Source: Pirellulaceae bacterium (GTDB lineage: Bacteria > Planctomycetota > Planctomycetia > Pirellulales > Pirellulaceae). From it: a DNA stretch of 8,299 nucleotides. The notes below the pieces were generated by a model that was not told where the DNA came from, did not search any database, and saw nothing but the letters and a program-made list of their open reading frames with translations. The DNA lies in contig JABDKS010000308.1 in assembly GCA_013002105.1 (NCBI GenBank), forward strand, positions 1-8,299. Direction: 5' to 3'. Below, piece after piece: positions 1 through 5,395 of the stretch. A program made the position numbers and the translations under genes. Each line of letters opens with the position of its first letter. The stretch's first letter is position 1.

Positions 1-695
1 GGCGTCATCCATCCGGTCCGAATCCCGGCCGCTTTGAGTCCACGGCCAGCCCAGCTGTTGCACGTATTGAGCGCGTGGTAATTCCCCTTGGCCTCGAAAA
101 ACGCGTCATTGTGTTTGTAGCCCGCATCCGCAATCAGAATCGTCCGCCCGTTTGCGTCCCGCTCCAAATCCGATTGGATGTAGGCCACCAGCCGCTGATA
201 CTGCTGCGTCGAAATCTTGACCGACCGACCGTGGTCTCGGACGTAGTGAGCGTTGGTCATGCTGACATGGTTGCACGCCCCGCTGTTCCACAGCAGCGCT
301 TTGGCGGCCACGGATAGTTTCAGGTCGGCCCAACGCGGTGTTTGCAAAAAGAAACCTTTGTCACCCCAGCCAATCGCAATGTGAGTGGCGCCACTGGTGT
401 CAGCGGGAAACGCATTTTTTGGAAAGACATCACGCCAGTTGATCACCGACGATTCCAGTGGCATCACGATGTCCGCGTGAACGGCATTGGAGACCACATG
501 GATTTCGATGCCATCGGCGGTGGGCTGAAAGTCGTTATTGACCGGAACCAATCCGACCACCACGACGGTTAAGTACAAAGCGACCGCGATCAGCAATCCC
601 CGCGTGATCCAGGCGACCAGGCGTCTGAGCCAGTGTTTGCCGGCGCTCAGTTCACTTGGAAGGCTTGACGCCGATTCCCCGGATGAGTCGCGCAT
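1..695 (-). CDS. DUF2459 / TIGR02117-like membrane-anchored protein, C-terminus cut by window edge
   Basis: The minus strand is open from an ATG at 693-695 to the left edge, giving 231 residues and no stop. Residues 1-28 are polar. One hydrophobic segment (about 29-50, WITRGLLIAVALYLTVVVVG) suggests a single N-terminal membrane anchor with the rest outside the cytoplasm. The motifs IHVVSNAVHADIVMP (65-79), HIAIGWGDKGFF (105-116) and GNYHALNTCNSWAGRG (204-219) match DUF2459 (also TIGR02117, first noted near some urease genes). No urease gene is seen here. The family has no established biochemical role. H73 and C212 are conserved-looking and could be catalytic, as in papain-fold enzymes, but that is inference. 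An in-frame stop at 756-758 and the absence of another ATG fix the start; there is no good Shine-Dalgarno. Family members are usually about 220-240 aa, so little more than the final residues is missing. Confidence 0.85.
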   Translation of the reverse strand, partial: MRDSSGESASSLPSELSAGKHWLRRLVAWITRGLLIAVALYLTVVVVGLVPVNNDFQPTADGIEIHVVSNAVHADIVMPLESSVINWRDVFPKNAFPADTSGATHIAIGWGDKGFFLQTPRWADLKLSVAAKALLWNSGACNHVSMTNAHYVRDHGRSVKISTQQYQRLVAYIQSDLERDANGRTILIADAGYKHNDAFFEAKGNYHALNTCNSWAGRGLKAAGIRTGWMT

Positions 696-739
696 GGAGC
701 AGTTGTCCGCGAGAAAATGGAGCAGTTGTTCGCGAGATA
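694..739. repeat. Two-copy 23-bp tandem repeat at the start of the DUF2459 gene
   Basis: Positions 694-716 and 717-739 are direct copies with 21 of 23 bases identical; both begin atggagcagttgt. The differences are c/t at repeat position 14 and a/t at position 22. On the minus strand the repeat covers the 5' leader and touches the start codon of the DUF2459 gene. A role as a protein or RNA binding site is possible but unproven. Confidence 0.75.
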
Positions 740-786
740 GAGGCGGGGAGCAACATCAGCACGCCAGCTGGATCCCCGTTCATCCA

Positions 787-824
787 ATGAAAAACCGCGT
801 TTCGGCAAACACCGAAACGCGGTT
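787..824 (-). terminator. Intrinsic terminator after tRNA-Glu
   Basis: Two perfect 13-base arms (aaccgcgtttcgg at 793-805 and its complement at 812-824) flank a 6-base loop. Read on the minus strand, the stem is followed by TTTTT then CATTGG, a rho-independent terminator. It starts 14 bases past the tRNA 3' end. In the plus direction there is no U-tract, so the terminator is directional and separates the tRNA from the DUF2459 gene. Confidence 0.85.
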
Positions 825-837
825 CATTGTAGCGCAG

Positions 838-910
<73 letters not shown>

Positions 911-930
911 GTCTAGTTTTTCGCAGAATC

Positions 931-953
931 AAAAACAGATCGTGCGAACGATC
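931..953 (-). terminator. Weak terminator-like hairpin between csrA and tRNA-Glu
   Basis: A 6-bp stem, GATCGT (938-943) and ACGATC (948-953) with a 4-base loop, is followed on the minus strand by TGTTTTTG. It could end csrA transcripts about 200 bases after the csrA stop. The stem is short and only half GC, and it conflicts with the proposed tRNA promoter just upstream, so it may instead be incidental. Confidence 0.3.
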
Positions 954-974
954 GTTTTCGCCTGTGAACGCGGA

Positions 975-1004
975 GTTGTAAACAGGAGAGCCCAATCGCG
1001 TCAA
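975..1004 (-). promoter_or_regulatory. Possible sigma-70-type promoter for tRNA-Glu
   Basis: On the minus strand a TTGACG (-35, 1004-999) is followed after 18 bases by TACAAC (-10, 980-975). The -35 matches the consensus at 5 of 6 positions and the -10 at 4 of 6. Transcription would start about 55-60 bases before the tRNA. A weak terminator-like hairpin at 931-953 lies between this promoter and the tRNA, which weakens one of the two calls. Confidence 0.4.
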
Positions 1005-1152
1005 GGGTTCACCCGGGTGGAAAACGGGGAACCAGTGGTGGGACAGCACCACAGATGGCTCGATCTGCACCGATAAACGGTTGCCGAGGTGTGAACTTAG
1101 GCGAATACGAGCTGAGAAATCAGCGTGGACGGAGACTCAATCTGAGTTCAGA

Positions 1153-1347
1153 TCAAGATTCGACAGCGGCGTCGCCCGACTCCAGACTTCGCTGAATCGC
1201 ATCGTAGACTTCGCGACGATGCACTGGCACCTCACGAGGGGCTTCCACGCCAAGGCGAACCTTGTCGCCGCGGATTTCGACCACAACGATTTTGATATCG
1301 TTGTTGATGACGATGCTTTCGTTCTTTTTTCGTGATAAAACTAACAT
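1153..1347 (-). CDS. csrA: Carbon storage regulator CsrA (RNA-binding translational regulator)
   Basis: A 64-residue protein starting [14 protein letters not shown], with the family pattern across its whole length: [18 protein letters not shown] (20-37) and [15 protein letters not shown] (40-54). CsrA is a small dimeric beta-rich protein that binds GGA motifs in mRNA leaders and so blocks or stabilises translation. Two residues central to RNA contact in E. coli CsrA, L4 and R44, are both present. The ATG at 1345-1347 is chosen because the homology begins exactly there and AAAGGA lies seven bases upstream. The frame is open further upstream to a possible start at 1491, but those 48 residues are unlike CsrA. 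The 64-aa length is usual for the family. It stands alone, with no flagellar neighbours, and flanking genes give no clue to its targets. Confidence 0.95.
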   Translation of the reverse strand: MLVLSRKKNESIVINNDIKIVVVEIRGDKVRLGVEAPREVPVHRREVYDAIQRSLESGDAAVES

Positions 1348-1506
1348 GTTCCAGTCCTTTCTAGCCGGCCCGAACTCTGTATGTACTTGATGACCATCAA
1401 GCAACGGAACTTTGCCGTGTTGGTTTATGGCAAAGACCTTCGTGCTCCGTGCCGGTTCTGTCTGTAGCTGGCCACCTGAGGCACACGCCACTTTCCTGAC
1501 ACTCTA

Positions 1507-1534
1507 ACTCTAGGTCAAAATGTTGGTCAGTCAA
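1507..1534 (-). promoter_or_regulatory. Possible csrA promoter
   Basis: On the minus strand TTGACT (1534-1529) and TAGAGT (1512-1507) are separated by 16 bases. Each matches the sigma-70 consensus imperfectly (5 of 6 and 4 of 6). The implied csrA leader would be about 150 bases long. The -10 is part of a doubled ACTCTA on the plus strand (1501-1512). This is the best candidate I see, but it is weak. Confidence 0.25.
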
Positions 1535-1800
1535 GGAAATCTGGCTTGACAAGGACCTTTTTTTGACCCTCGGAACCCCGCTGAATCGTCCCTAACCGGT
1601 AAATTCACGCTAAGTCGGCGCGACCAATTGGCAGTAAGGACGCCCTTAGCAATCTCCGTCCCCGGATTTGCCTAAAAGTCCGAGCCTGACAAATACCTGG
1701 GAACCGGCTGTGCCCCGCAGGTTTCTAAGCAGCAAACGCGTGCCAATTCAACGACTCCTTGTCATGATTCGCCGATTCTCACTCGAGCGATTTTGCGCCG
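1535..1800. other. Intergenic stretch without a recognisable gene
   Basis: No reading frame here looks coding and no tRNA, rRNA, tmRNA or SRP RNA can be recognised. The stretch contains a run of seven T (plus strand, near 1558-1564) and a few short complementary segments, but no strong hairpin. It separates csrA (leftward) from the rightward material that starts near 1801, so it probably holds divergent control regions. Confidence 0.4.
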
Positions 1801-1806
1801 TATAAT
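1776..1806 (+). promoter_or_regulatory. Perfect TATAAT with weak -35
   Basis: A perfect -10 hexamer TATAAT occupies 1801-1806. The best -35 candidate is TTCTCA (1776-1781), 4 of 6 matches at a longish 19-base spacing. Transcription would start near 1813 and read into the GGA-rich tract and on toward the DUF2203 gene. The weak -35 leaves this uncertain. Confidence 0.3.
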
Positions 1807-1846
1807 GGGAGGGCTAGGGAGGACAGTCGGTTTTTGTGGCAGTTGC

Positions 1847-1864
1847 CCACCCACTGGTGGGTGG
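1847..1864. repeat. 18-bp palindrome
   Basis: CCACCCAC (1847-1854) and GTGGGTGG (1857-1864) are perfect complements around a central TG. This near-perfect palindrome could be a dimeric-regulator operator. With only two central bases it would fold poorly as an RNA hairpin unless inner pairs open. It sits about 40 bases past the TATAAT. Confidence 0.55.
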
Positions 1865-1901
1865 TATGAAGTTGGGAACGTAAATAGTCCCCCAAGAATC
1901 T

Positions 1902-2147
1902 GTGATCCAAGAGAATCGAATCGACGTAGTACTAGCGCCAGCGGCGGAACAGGGAGCGACAATAGGTAGGCAACGGGATGATGGATTCTCGAAATACTTT
2001 TTCGACGGATCTGTCCAGGCAATCGATGGAGTTACCGAGTCAACGGAGGATCGGACCTGGTTTGGCAAACAGGACCAAGATGACGGATTGAATCTCGAAT
2101 TCGATTCAGTGAACCCAGTGGCGCGTCAAAACGCCCTGCGGCAATGA
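1902..2147 (+). CDS. Doubtful small ORF or gene remnant, 81 aa, no recognised family
   Basis: From a GTG at 1902 the plus strand encodes 81 residues that are acidic and mixed (for example DDGFSKYFFDGSVQAIDGV). They look more protein-like than the Pro/Ser/Thr-rich reading of the opposite strand. First codon positions are G-rich, as in real genes. I recognise no domain. The same frame is open upstream of an in-frame TAA (1881-1883) and reads GQSVFVAVAHPLVGGMKLG there, so the present ORF may be the back half of a gene broken by a stop codon. Its TGA overlaps an ATG at 2144 (ATGA) that opens a 22-codon peptide ending at 2212, next to the DUF2203 gene. There is no Shine-Dalgarno before the GTG. 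It could equally be non-coding. Confidence 0.3.
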   Translation: MIQENRIDVVLAPAAEQGATIGRQRDDGFSKYFFDGSVQAIDGVTESTEDRTWFGKQDQDDGLNLEFDSVNPVARQNALRQ

Positions 2148-2229
2148 GTGAGCTGCTGGTCGAGCAAACAAGCAAATTGATTATCGCGATCGATTTCGAT
2201 CCAACGCATTGATAGATGGGAATAGAACG

Positions 2230-2685
2230 ATGGTCCGAGCCATTGGCAACAACAGCGATTCCAGCGTGGAAGGCGAACATGGTTTCACACCCACCGGTGC
2301 GACGAAGATGTTGCCGTTGGTCAGACGGATTGTCGCGGACTTGGTGGAGTTGGAGCGATCAATCGCAGCGCAACGCGAACAATTGCAAGGTGTCGATAGT
2401 CTCGCCGGAACGAGCACCCAGCACAGCTACCAGGAAGAGTTGCGGGACATTCGCGCGTCCTTGGCCCAGGACGAATCGCGGCTGCAACTTTGCATGGAAG
2501 AACTCACCGCGTTAGGCGTCAAACCACATCATCCGATCGACGGCGGTGTCGATTTCCCAGCGACAATCAATCGCCGCCCTGTCTATCTTTGTTGGAATTT
2601 GGGCGAAGACTCGGTGCATCATATTCACGAGCTGGATCAAGCATCGACCAAACGCAAACAGCTGGACCCAACCGCATTTAAATAG
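2230..2685 (+). CDS. DUF2203 family protein
   Basis: This 151-residue protein carries the DUF2203 signature in order: FTPTGATKMLPLVRRIV (19-35), a charged, probably coiled-coil helix region (about 36-95), LGVKPHHPIDGGVDFPA (95-111), VYLCWNLGEDSVHHIHELD (118-136). The first part aligns with the family's usual F-x-x-x-x-A-x-x-x-L-P-x-V-R motif, the end with its YLCWxLGE...HELD box. The function of the family is unknown. The protein has no signal peptide or membrane segment, so it is probably cytoplasmic. The ATG at 2230 is preferred, with GGGA nine bases upstream. An in-frame TTG at 2209 would add seven residues. The domain begins near residue 19 either way. The stop codon's last base is the first base of a hairpin repeat that may serve as its 3' boundary. 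Confidence 0.85.
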   Translation: MVRAIGNNSDSSVEGEHGFTPTGATKMLPLVRRIVADLVELERSIAAQREQLQGVDSLAGTSTQHSYQEELRDIRASLAQDESRLQLCMEELTALGVKPHHPIDGGVDFPATINRRPVYLCWNLGEDSVHHIHELDQASTKRKQLDPTAFK

Positions 2686-2717
2686 TGGCCATCACGCTCT
2701 GCGTGATGAAGCCCGAC
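2685..2717 (-). repeat. Inverted, diverged copy of the 33-base hairpin repeat
   Basis: Read on the minus strand this begins gtcgggcttcatcacg, matching the copies inside the repeats at 2774-2855 and 2875-2956 (gtcgggcttcgtcacg). Its hairpin is CATCACGC (2690-2697), loop TCT, GCGTGATG (2701-2708). One stem pair differs from the other copies in both partners (A-T instead of G-C). It abuts the DUF2203 stop codon and may act as a 3' hairpin, but lacks a T-tract. Confidence 0.7.
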
Positions 2718-2773
2718 TGTGTGCGCGGTAATGGTTTTGATTTTGGGTCGTAGCGGGCGTTGTCCAGTGGTGC

Positions 2774-2855
2774 ACCGGTTGGAACGATCTGGATCGTTGG
2801 TGATGGGTTGTTTTTCGGTCGGGCTTCGTCACGGCGGAGCGTGACGGCTACTTTG
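2774..2855 (+). repeat. 82-bp direct repeat, copy 1
   Basis: This copy starts accggttggaacgatctg and ends ggctactttg. It matches 2875-2956 at 78 of 82 positions. It holds a hairpin CGTCACG (2827-2833), loop GCGGAG, CGTGACG (2840-2846). An 18-base element, gcgcggt(a/g)atggttttga, precedes each copy at 2723-2740 and 2856-2873. In this first unit 33 bases separate that element from the repeat, against one base in the second. No transposase or target duplication is visible. Confidence 0.9.
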
Positions 2856-2874
2856 GCGCGGTGATGGTTTTGAG

Positions 2875-2956
2875 ACCGGTTGGGACGATCTGTATCGTTG
2901 GTGATGGGTTGTTTCTTGGTCGGGCTTCGTCACGGCGGAGCGTGACGGCTACTTTG
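2875..2956 (+). repeat. 82-bp direct repeat, copy 2
   Basis: This is the second copy, offset by 101 bases. The four differences lie outside the hairpin, which is identical here: CGTCACG (2928-2934), loop GCGGAG, CGTGACG (2941-2947). The lack of change in the stem compared with the spacer is compatible either with recent duplication or with constraint on the stem. Confidence 0.9.
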
Positions 2957-2963
2957 TTCATAT

Positions 2964-2982
2964 TTGTTCGCGGAGCGAACAA
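2964..2982. repeat. Related short hairpin with a GCGGAGC core
   Basis: TTGTTCGC (2964-2971) and GCGAACAA (2975-2982) pair perfectly around GGA. The centre GCGGAGCG is shared with the hairpins of the 82-bp repeats although the outer arms differ completely, suggesting a variant of the same element class. Confidence 0.6.
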
Positions 2983-3225
2983 CGACATTGGCCACTGTCG
3001 CTGGACTCTGCCAGGCCAGTCTTCATGATTGGGTAGTGTGTCAGCAAGTGCGTGCTTGCTCACGGAGAACAATGGGTGATGGGTAGGAGTGCTAACCACG
3101 AAATACACGAAAGTATTAGGTATGGTCCTTTTTCGTGTGGTTCGTGTATTTCGTGGTCTGAATCGACCGCGCACCCTTTCGAGCATTAGTGTTCCCTGCA
3201 GCCAGCAATGCAGCCGATTTGGCGC
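2983..3225. other. Gene-free stretch between the repeats and the 3' end of lutC
   Basis: No credible reading frame is present; open frames across it only translate the repeats. A small hairpin, AGCAAG (3043-3048) and CTTGCT (3055-3060) with a 6-base loop, and the larger inverted repeat at 3095-3157 are its only structures. The DUF2203 gene (rightward) and lutC (leftward) converge on this block, so it should contain transcription ends for both. Confidence 0.5.
3095..3157. repeat. 17-bp perfect inverted repeat with 29-base loop
   Basis: accacgaaatacacgaa (3095-3111) is perfectly complementary to 3141-3157. The loop contains another partial copy of the motif (tttcgtgtgg at 3131-3140). The AT-rich arm motif is intergenic and convergent-gene located, as expected for a dispersed repeat or a transcript-end hairpin. 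On the minus strand it lies about 70-130 bases after the lutC stop. Confidence 0.85.
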
Positions 3226-3858
3226 TTATGGCAATAGGAATACTTGGAGTTTGCGACAGCCATGTGCGCCCAGGACGAGCGATTGTTCGATGTCGGCGGT
3301 TTTGCTGGGGCCGGAGACGAATACGCCGAATCCAGGTTTGGGCGGGCCGATCCGCAGGTAGGCATCGTGCATGTGATGGACGATGTCTTGTCGCGATACC
3401 ACGATCGCCAAGTACTGGGCGATAAAAAGCATCACGCGATGGGGCAACGTACTGCCGTCGACCCAAATCGCGCCGTTCTCGGCGATCAGAAATTCACCCC
3501 TTGCGATGGTCCAGTCGAGTGTTGCAAGCGAGTGGGGATCGTCGATCAAATCCAGATTGACATTCCCCGTGACCGCTTCGGGGACCACCGATGCCACTCG
3601 AGTCGCATCGGCAAACACAGGTAACTCCGAAAGTTTTTCCATCACCTGGGCGGGCCGATCAATCAAGTGGGCTTCGCCGCCAACGGTCGCCAGCGTCTCG
3701 ATGAATTTTTGCAGTGGATCATCGAACTTTATCAGCTGTGCCGGGTCGGGGTCCGGTAACGACGGTGTGTCGATGATCCGCGTGTTCAGTCGATCGATGA
3801 TTGAGCGGCGACTGTCCGTGGTTGCGGGCATTTTGCCCGAGTGCGATGCGGAGTTCAT
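3226..3858 (-). CDS. lutC: LutC-type lactate utilisation protein (LUD domain)
   Basis: This 210-residue protein is the third member of the L-lactate oxidation complex LutABC. Its LUD domain fills the C-terminal half: DWTIARGEFLIAENGAIWV (115-133), HRVMLFIAQYLAIVVSRQDIV (140-160) and GPSKTADIEQSLVLGAHGCR (183-202). The last matches the G-P-S-x-T-A-D-I-E...G-x-H-G hallmark of LutC/YkgG proteins. It has no cysteine cluster, as expected. LutC is required with LutA and LutB but its exact biochemical part is not settled. The start is ATG 3858, overlapping the lutB stop as ATGA, with GGGGAG five bases upstream, which suggests translational coupling. The frame is open upstream to 4371 but that extension runs antisense-free through lutB and reads as nonsense. 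Residues 1-40 are variable and polar. Confidence 0.93.
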   Translation of the reverse strand: MNSASHSGKMPATTDSRRSIIDRLNTRIIDTPSLPDPDPAQLIKFDDPLQKFIETLATVGGEAHLIDRPAQVMEKLSELPVFADATRVASVVPEAVTGNVNLDLIDDPHSLATLDWTIARGEFLIAENGAIWVDGSTLPHRVMLFIAQYLAIVVSRQDIVHHMHDAYLRIGPPKPGFGVFVSGPSKTADIEQSLVLGAHGCRKLQVFLLP

Positions 3859-5303
3859 TGGGACTCCCCGTTGCTGGTGGCTGATCGCCCGTTGGCAGAC
3901 GACTTTTTGGCAGTCGTCTTTTTTGCAGAGGACCGATTTTGGGCGTACCACTGCGAGAACGTTTGTTCCGGAGGTACCGGCAATTCGCGTGCGATGGCCC
4001 AGGTGTTCATTGGATTGTGTGTCAACCAATGGGGCAGGTAACGCAGTGACGTTCGTCCAACCGACCCGGCTAATGTGAATAGTTTGGGGTGCCGAAAAAG
4101 GAATGCCGCCGCTTTCATGCTCAGGGTCTTCTGCATCGGCAACAACCCTTTGCCGACCAACTCCTTTCGCCAGGCCAGCAATTGATGGTGCAACGGAATT
4201 TTGACGGGGCAAACGTCCGTGCATGATCCGCACAAACTGCATGCGTACGGCAGGCTCTTGTAGCTCGATGCATCTCGCGTGGGGGACAGCACCGATCCGA
4301 TCGGGCCTGGCACGGTCGTGCGGTAGCTGTGCCCGCCACTGCGTCGATAGACTGGGCAGGTGTTCATGCACGCACCACAGCGGATGCAGTGCAGGGCATG
4401 ACGAAACTCGTCGCTATCCCGCAGTCGGGTGCGGCCGTTGTCGACCAACACGATGTGCAATTCGCTGTCGGGATCCCGCGGGCCGTGGAAATGCGATGTG
4501 TAAGAGGTGATCGGTTGACCAGTGGCCGAACGGGCGAGCAAGCGGGTGAAAACGGCCAGGTCTCGAAAACGGGGAACCAGTTTTTCGATTCCCATGCAGG
4601 CGATGTGGACACGTGGTAAAGAGACGCCCAGATCCGCGTTTCCTTCATTGGTACAGACGACCAAGCCACCGGTTTCGGCGATGCCGAAGTTCACACCGGT
4701 AATTCCAACTTCGCCCGAAAGGAATTTGCTGCGAAGATGTCCCCGGGCTGCTTCGGTCAAGTATTTCGGGTCCGAGGCCCCGGTCGCTGTCCCGAGATGT
4801 TGGTGGAATGTCTCACCAACCTCCTCTTTTTTGATGTGGATGGCCGGCAAGACGATATGGCTGGGGGTTTCGCCGCGCAGCTGGACGATCCGTTCGCCCA
4901 GGTCGGTATCGACGACTTCGATCCCGTTGTCTTCCAAGAAGTGGTTCAGGCCGCACTCCTCGGTCAGCATCGACTTGCTTTTGACGATCCGCAGCGTCTC
5001 GTGGCGGCGCAAGATGTCCAGCACGATCTTGTTGTGTTCGTCGGCGTCGGCAGCCCAGTGAACCGTAGCCCCGAGCGCCGTCGCATTTCGCTCGAAATCT
5101 TGCAAGTATTCCGAAAGGTTGGCGATCGTGTGTGTTTTGATCGCCGAGGCCAGTGAACGCAAATATTCCCATTCGGGCACCGAATCAGCTTGCAGGTCTC
5201 GTTTGGAGCGAACAAACCACAATGCCTTGTCGTGCCAGGGAGATCGGTCACGGTTGGTGACAAAATCTTTGGCGGCGGTCGGATGATCAACGATCGGTAG
5301 CAT
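3855..5303 (-). CDS. lutB: LutB-type iron-sulfur lactate utilisation protein
   Basis: This 482-residue protein is the iron-sulfur electron-transfer subunit of the LutABC lactate oxidation complex, which is cytoplasmic or loosely membrane-associated. The N-terminal LUD domain covers about residues 60-290 (VGITGVNFGIAETGGLVV at 199-216). Two 4Fe-4S motifs follow: CIRCGACMNTC (C306, C309, C312, C316) and CSLCGSCTDVC (C355, C358, C361, C365). After these comes the family's typical PVKIPLHHQLLAWRKEL (366-382). The beginning HPTAAKDFVTNRDR...HDKALWFVRSKRD is normal for LutB, supporting the ATG at 5303 despite no clear Shine-Dalgarno. Length is near the usual 470-480. Residues 458-482 form an odd Lys/Ser/Ala-rich tail (SSAKKTTAKKSSANGRSATS) that is likely disordered. 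It follows lutA after 92 bases and overlaps lutC by four. Confidence 0.95.
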   Translation of the reverse strand: MLPIVDHPTAAKDFVTNRDRSPWHDKALWFVRSKRDLQADSVPEWEYLRSLASAIKTHTIANLSEYLQDFERNATALGATVHWAADADEHNKIVLDILRRHETLRIVKSKSMLTEECGLNHFLEDNGIEVVDTDLGERIVQLRGETPSHIVLPAIHIKKEEVGETFHQHLGTATGASDPKYLTEAARGHLRSKFLSGEVGITGVNFGIAETGGLVVCTNEGNADLGVSLPRVHIACMGIEKLVPRFRDLAVFTRLLARSATGQPITSYTSHFHGPRDPDSELHIVLVDNGRTRLRDSDEFRHALHCIRCGACMNTCPVYRRSGGHSYRTTVPGPIGSVLSPTRDASSYKSLPYACSLCGSCTDVCPVKIPLHHQLLAWRKELVGKGLLPMQKTLSMKAAAFLFRHPKLFTLAGSVGRTSLRYLPHWLTHNPMNTWAIARELPVPPEQTFSQWYAQNRSSAKKTTAKKSSANGRSATSNGESQ

Positions 5304-5327
5304 GGGTCGGCGTGGTGTAAGCGGTGT

Positions 5328-5355
5328 GGTAGGAGTGGGGCGGTAGGAGTGGGAG
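5328..5355. repeat. Short G-rich tandem repeat in the lutA-lutB gap
   Basis: The 14-base unit ggtaggagtggg(g/a)(c/g) occurs at 5328-5341 and 5342-5355, followed by a further gtggga. On the mRNA strand it is C/U-rich, 25-52 bases before the lutB start. It may affect lutB translation or simply be slippage-prone spacer. Confidence 0.6.
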
Positions 5356-5395
5356 TGGGAATTGGCGTTGGTAAACGTTCCTGGTCAAGCACTCG

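Noticed and set aside
1031..1053. GTGGTG/CACCAC hairpin as csrA terminator
   Set aside because: A 6-bp stem without an adjoining T-tract on the minus strand; no better than chance.
1348..1491. 48-residue N-terminal extension of CsrA
   Set aside because: CsrA proteins begin at MLVLSRK, and a Shine-Dalgarno lies just before that ATG.
1814..2068. Minus-strand 84-aa open frame
   Set aside because: The product is Pro/Ser/Thr-rich and looks antisense; the plus strand of the same stretch has the more protein-like composition and first-position G bias.
2774..2956. CRISPR-like repeat array
   Set aside because: Only two repeats of 82 bp, no regular spacers and no cas genes.
2848..3186. Minus-strand 112-aa open frame
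   Set aside because: It translates the repeat elements and the 17-bp inverted repeat; its Arg/Thr/Pro-rich product looks like no protein.
3859..4371. Upstream extension of the lutC frame to give a 381-aa protein
   Set aside because: It lies wholly within lutB, reads as shadow sequence, and lutC homology, the Shine-Dalgarno and the ATGA overlap all place the start at 3858.
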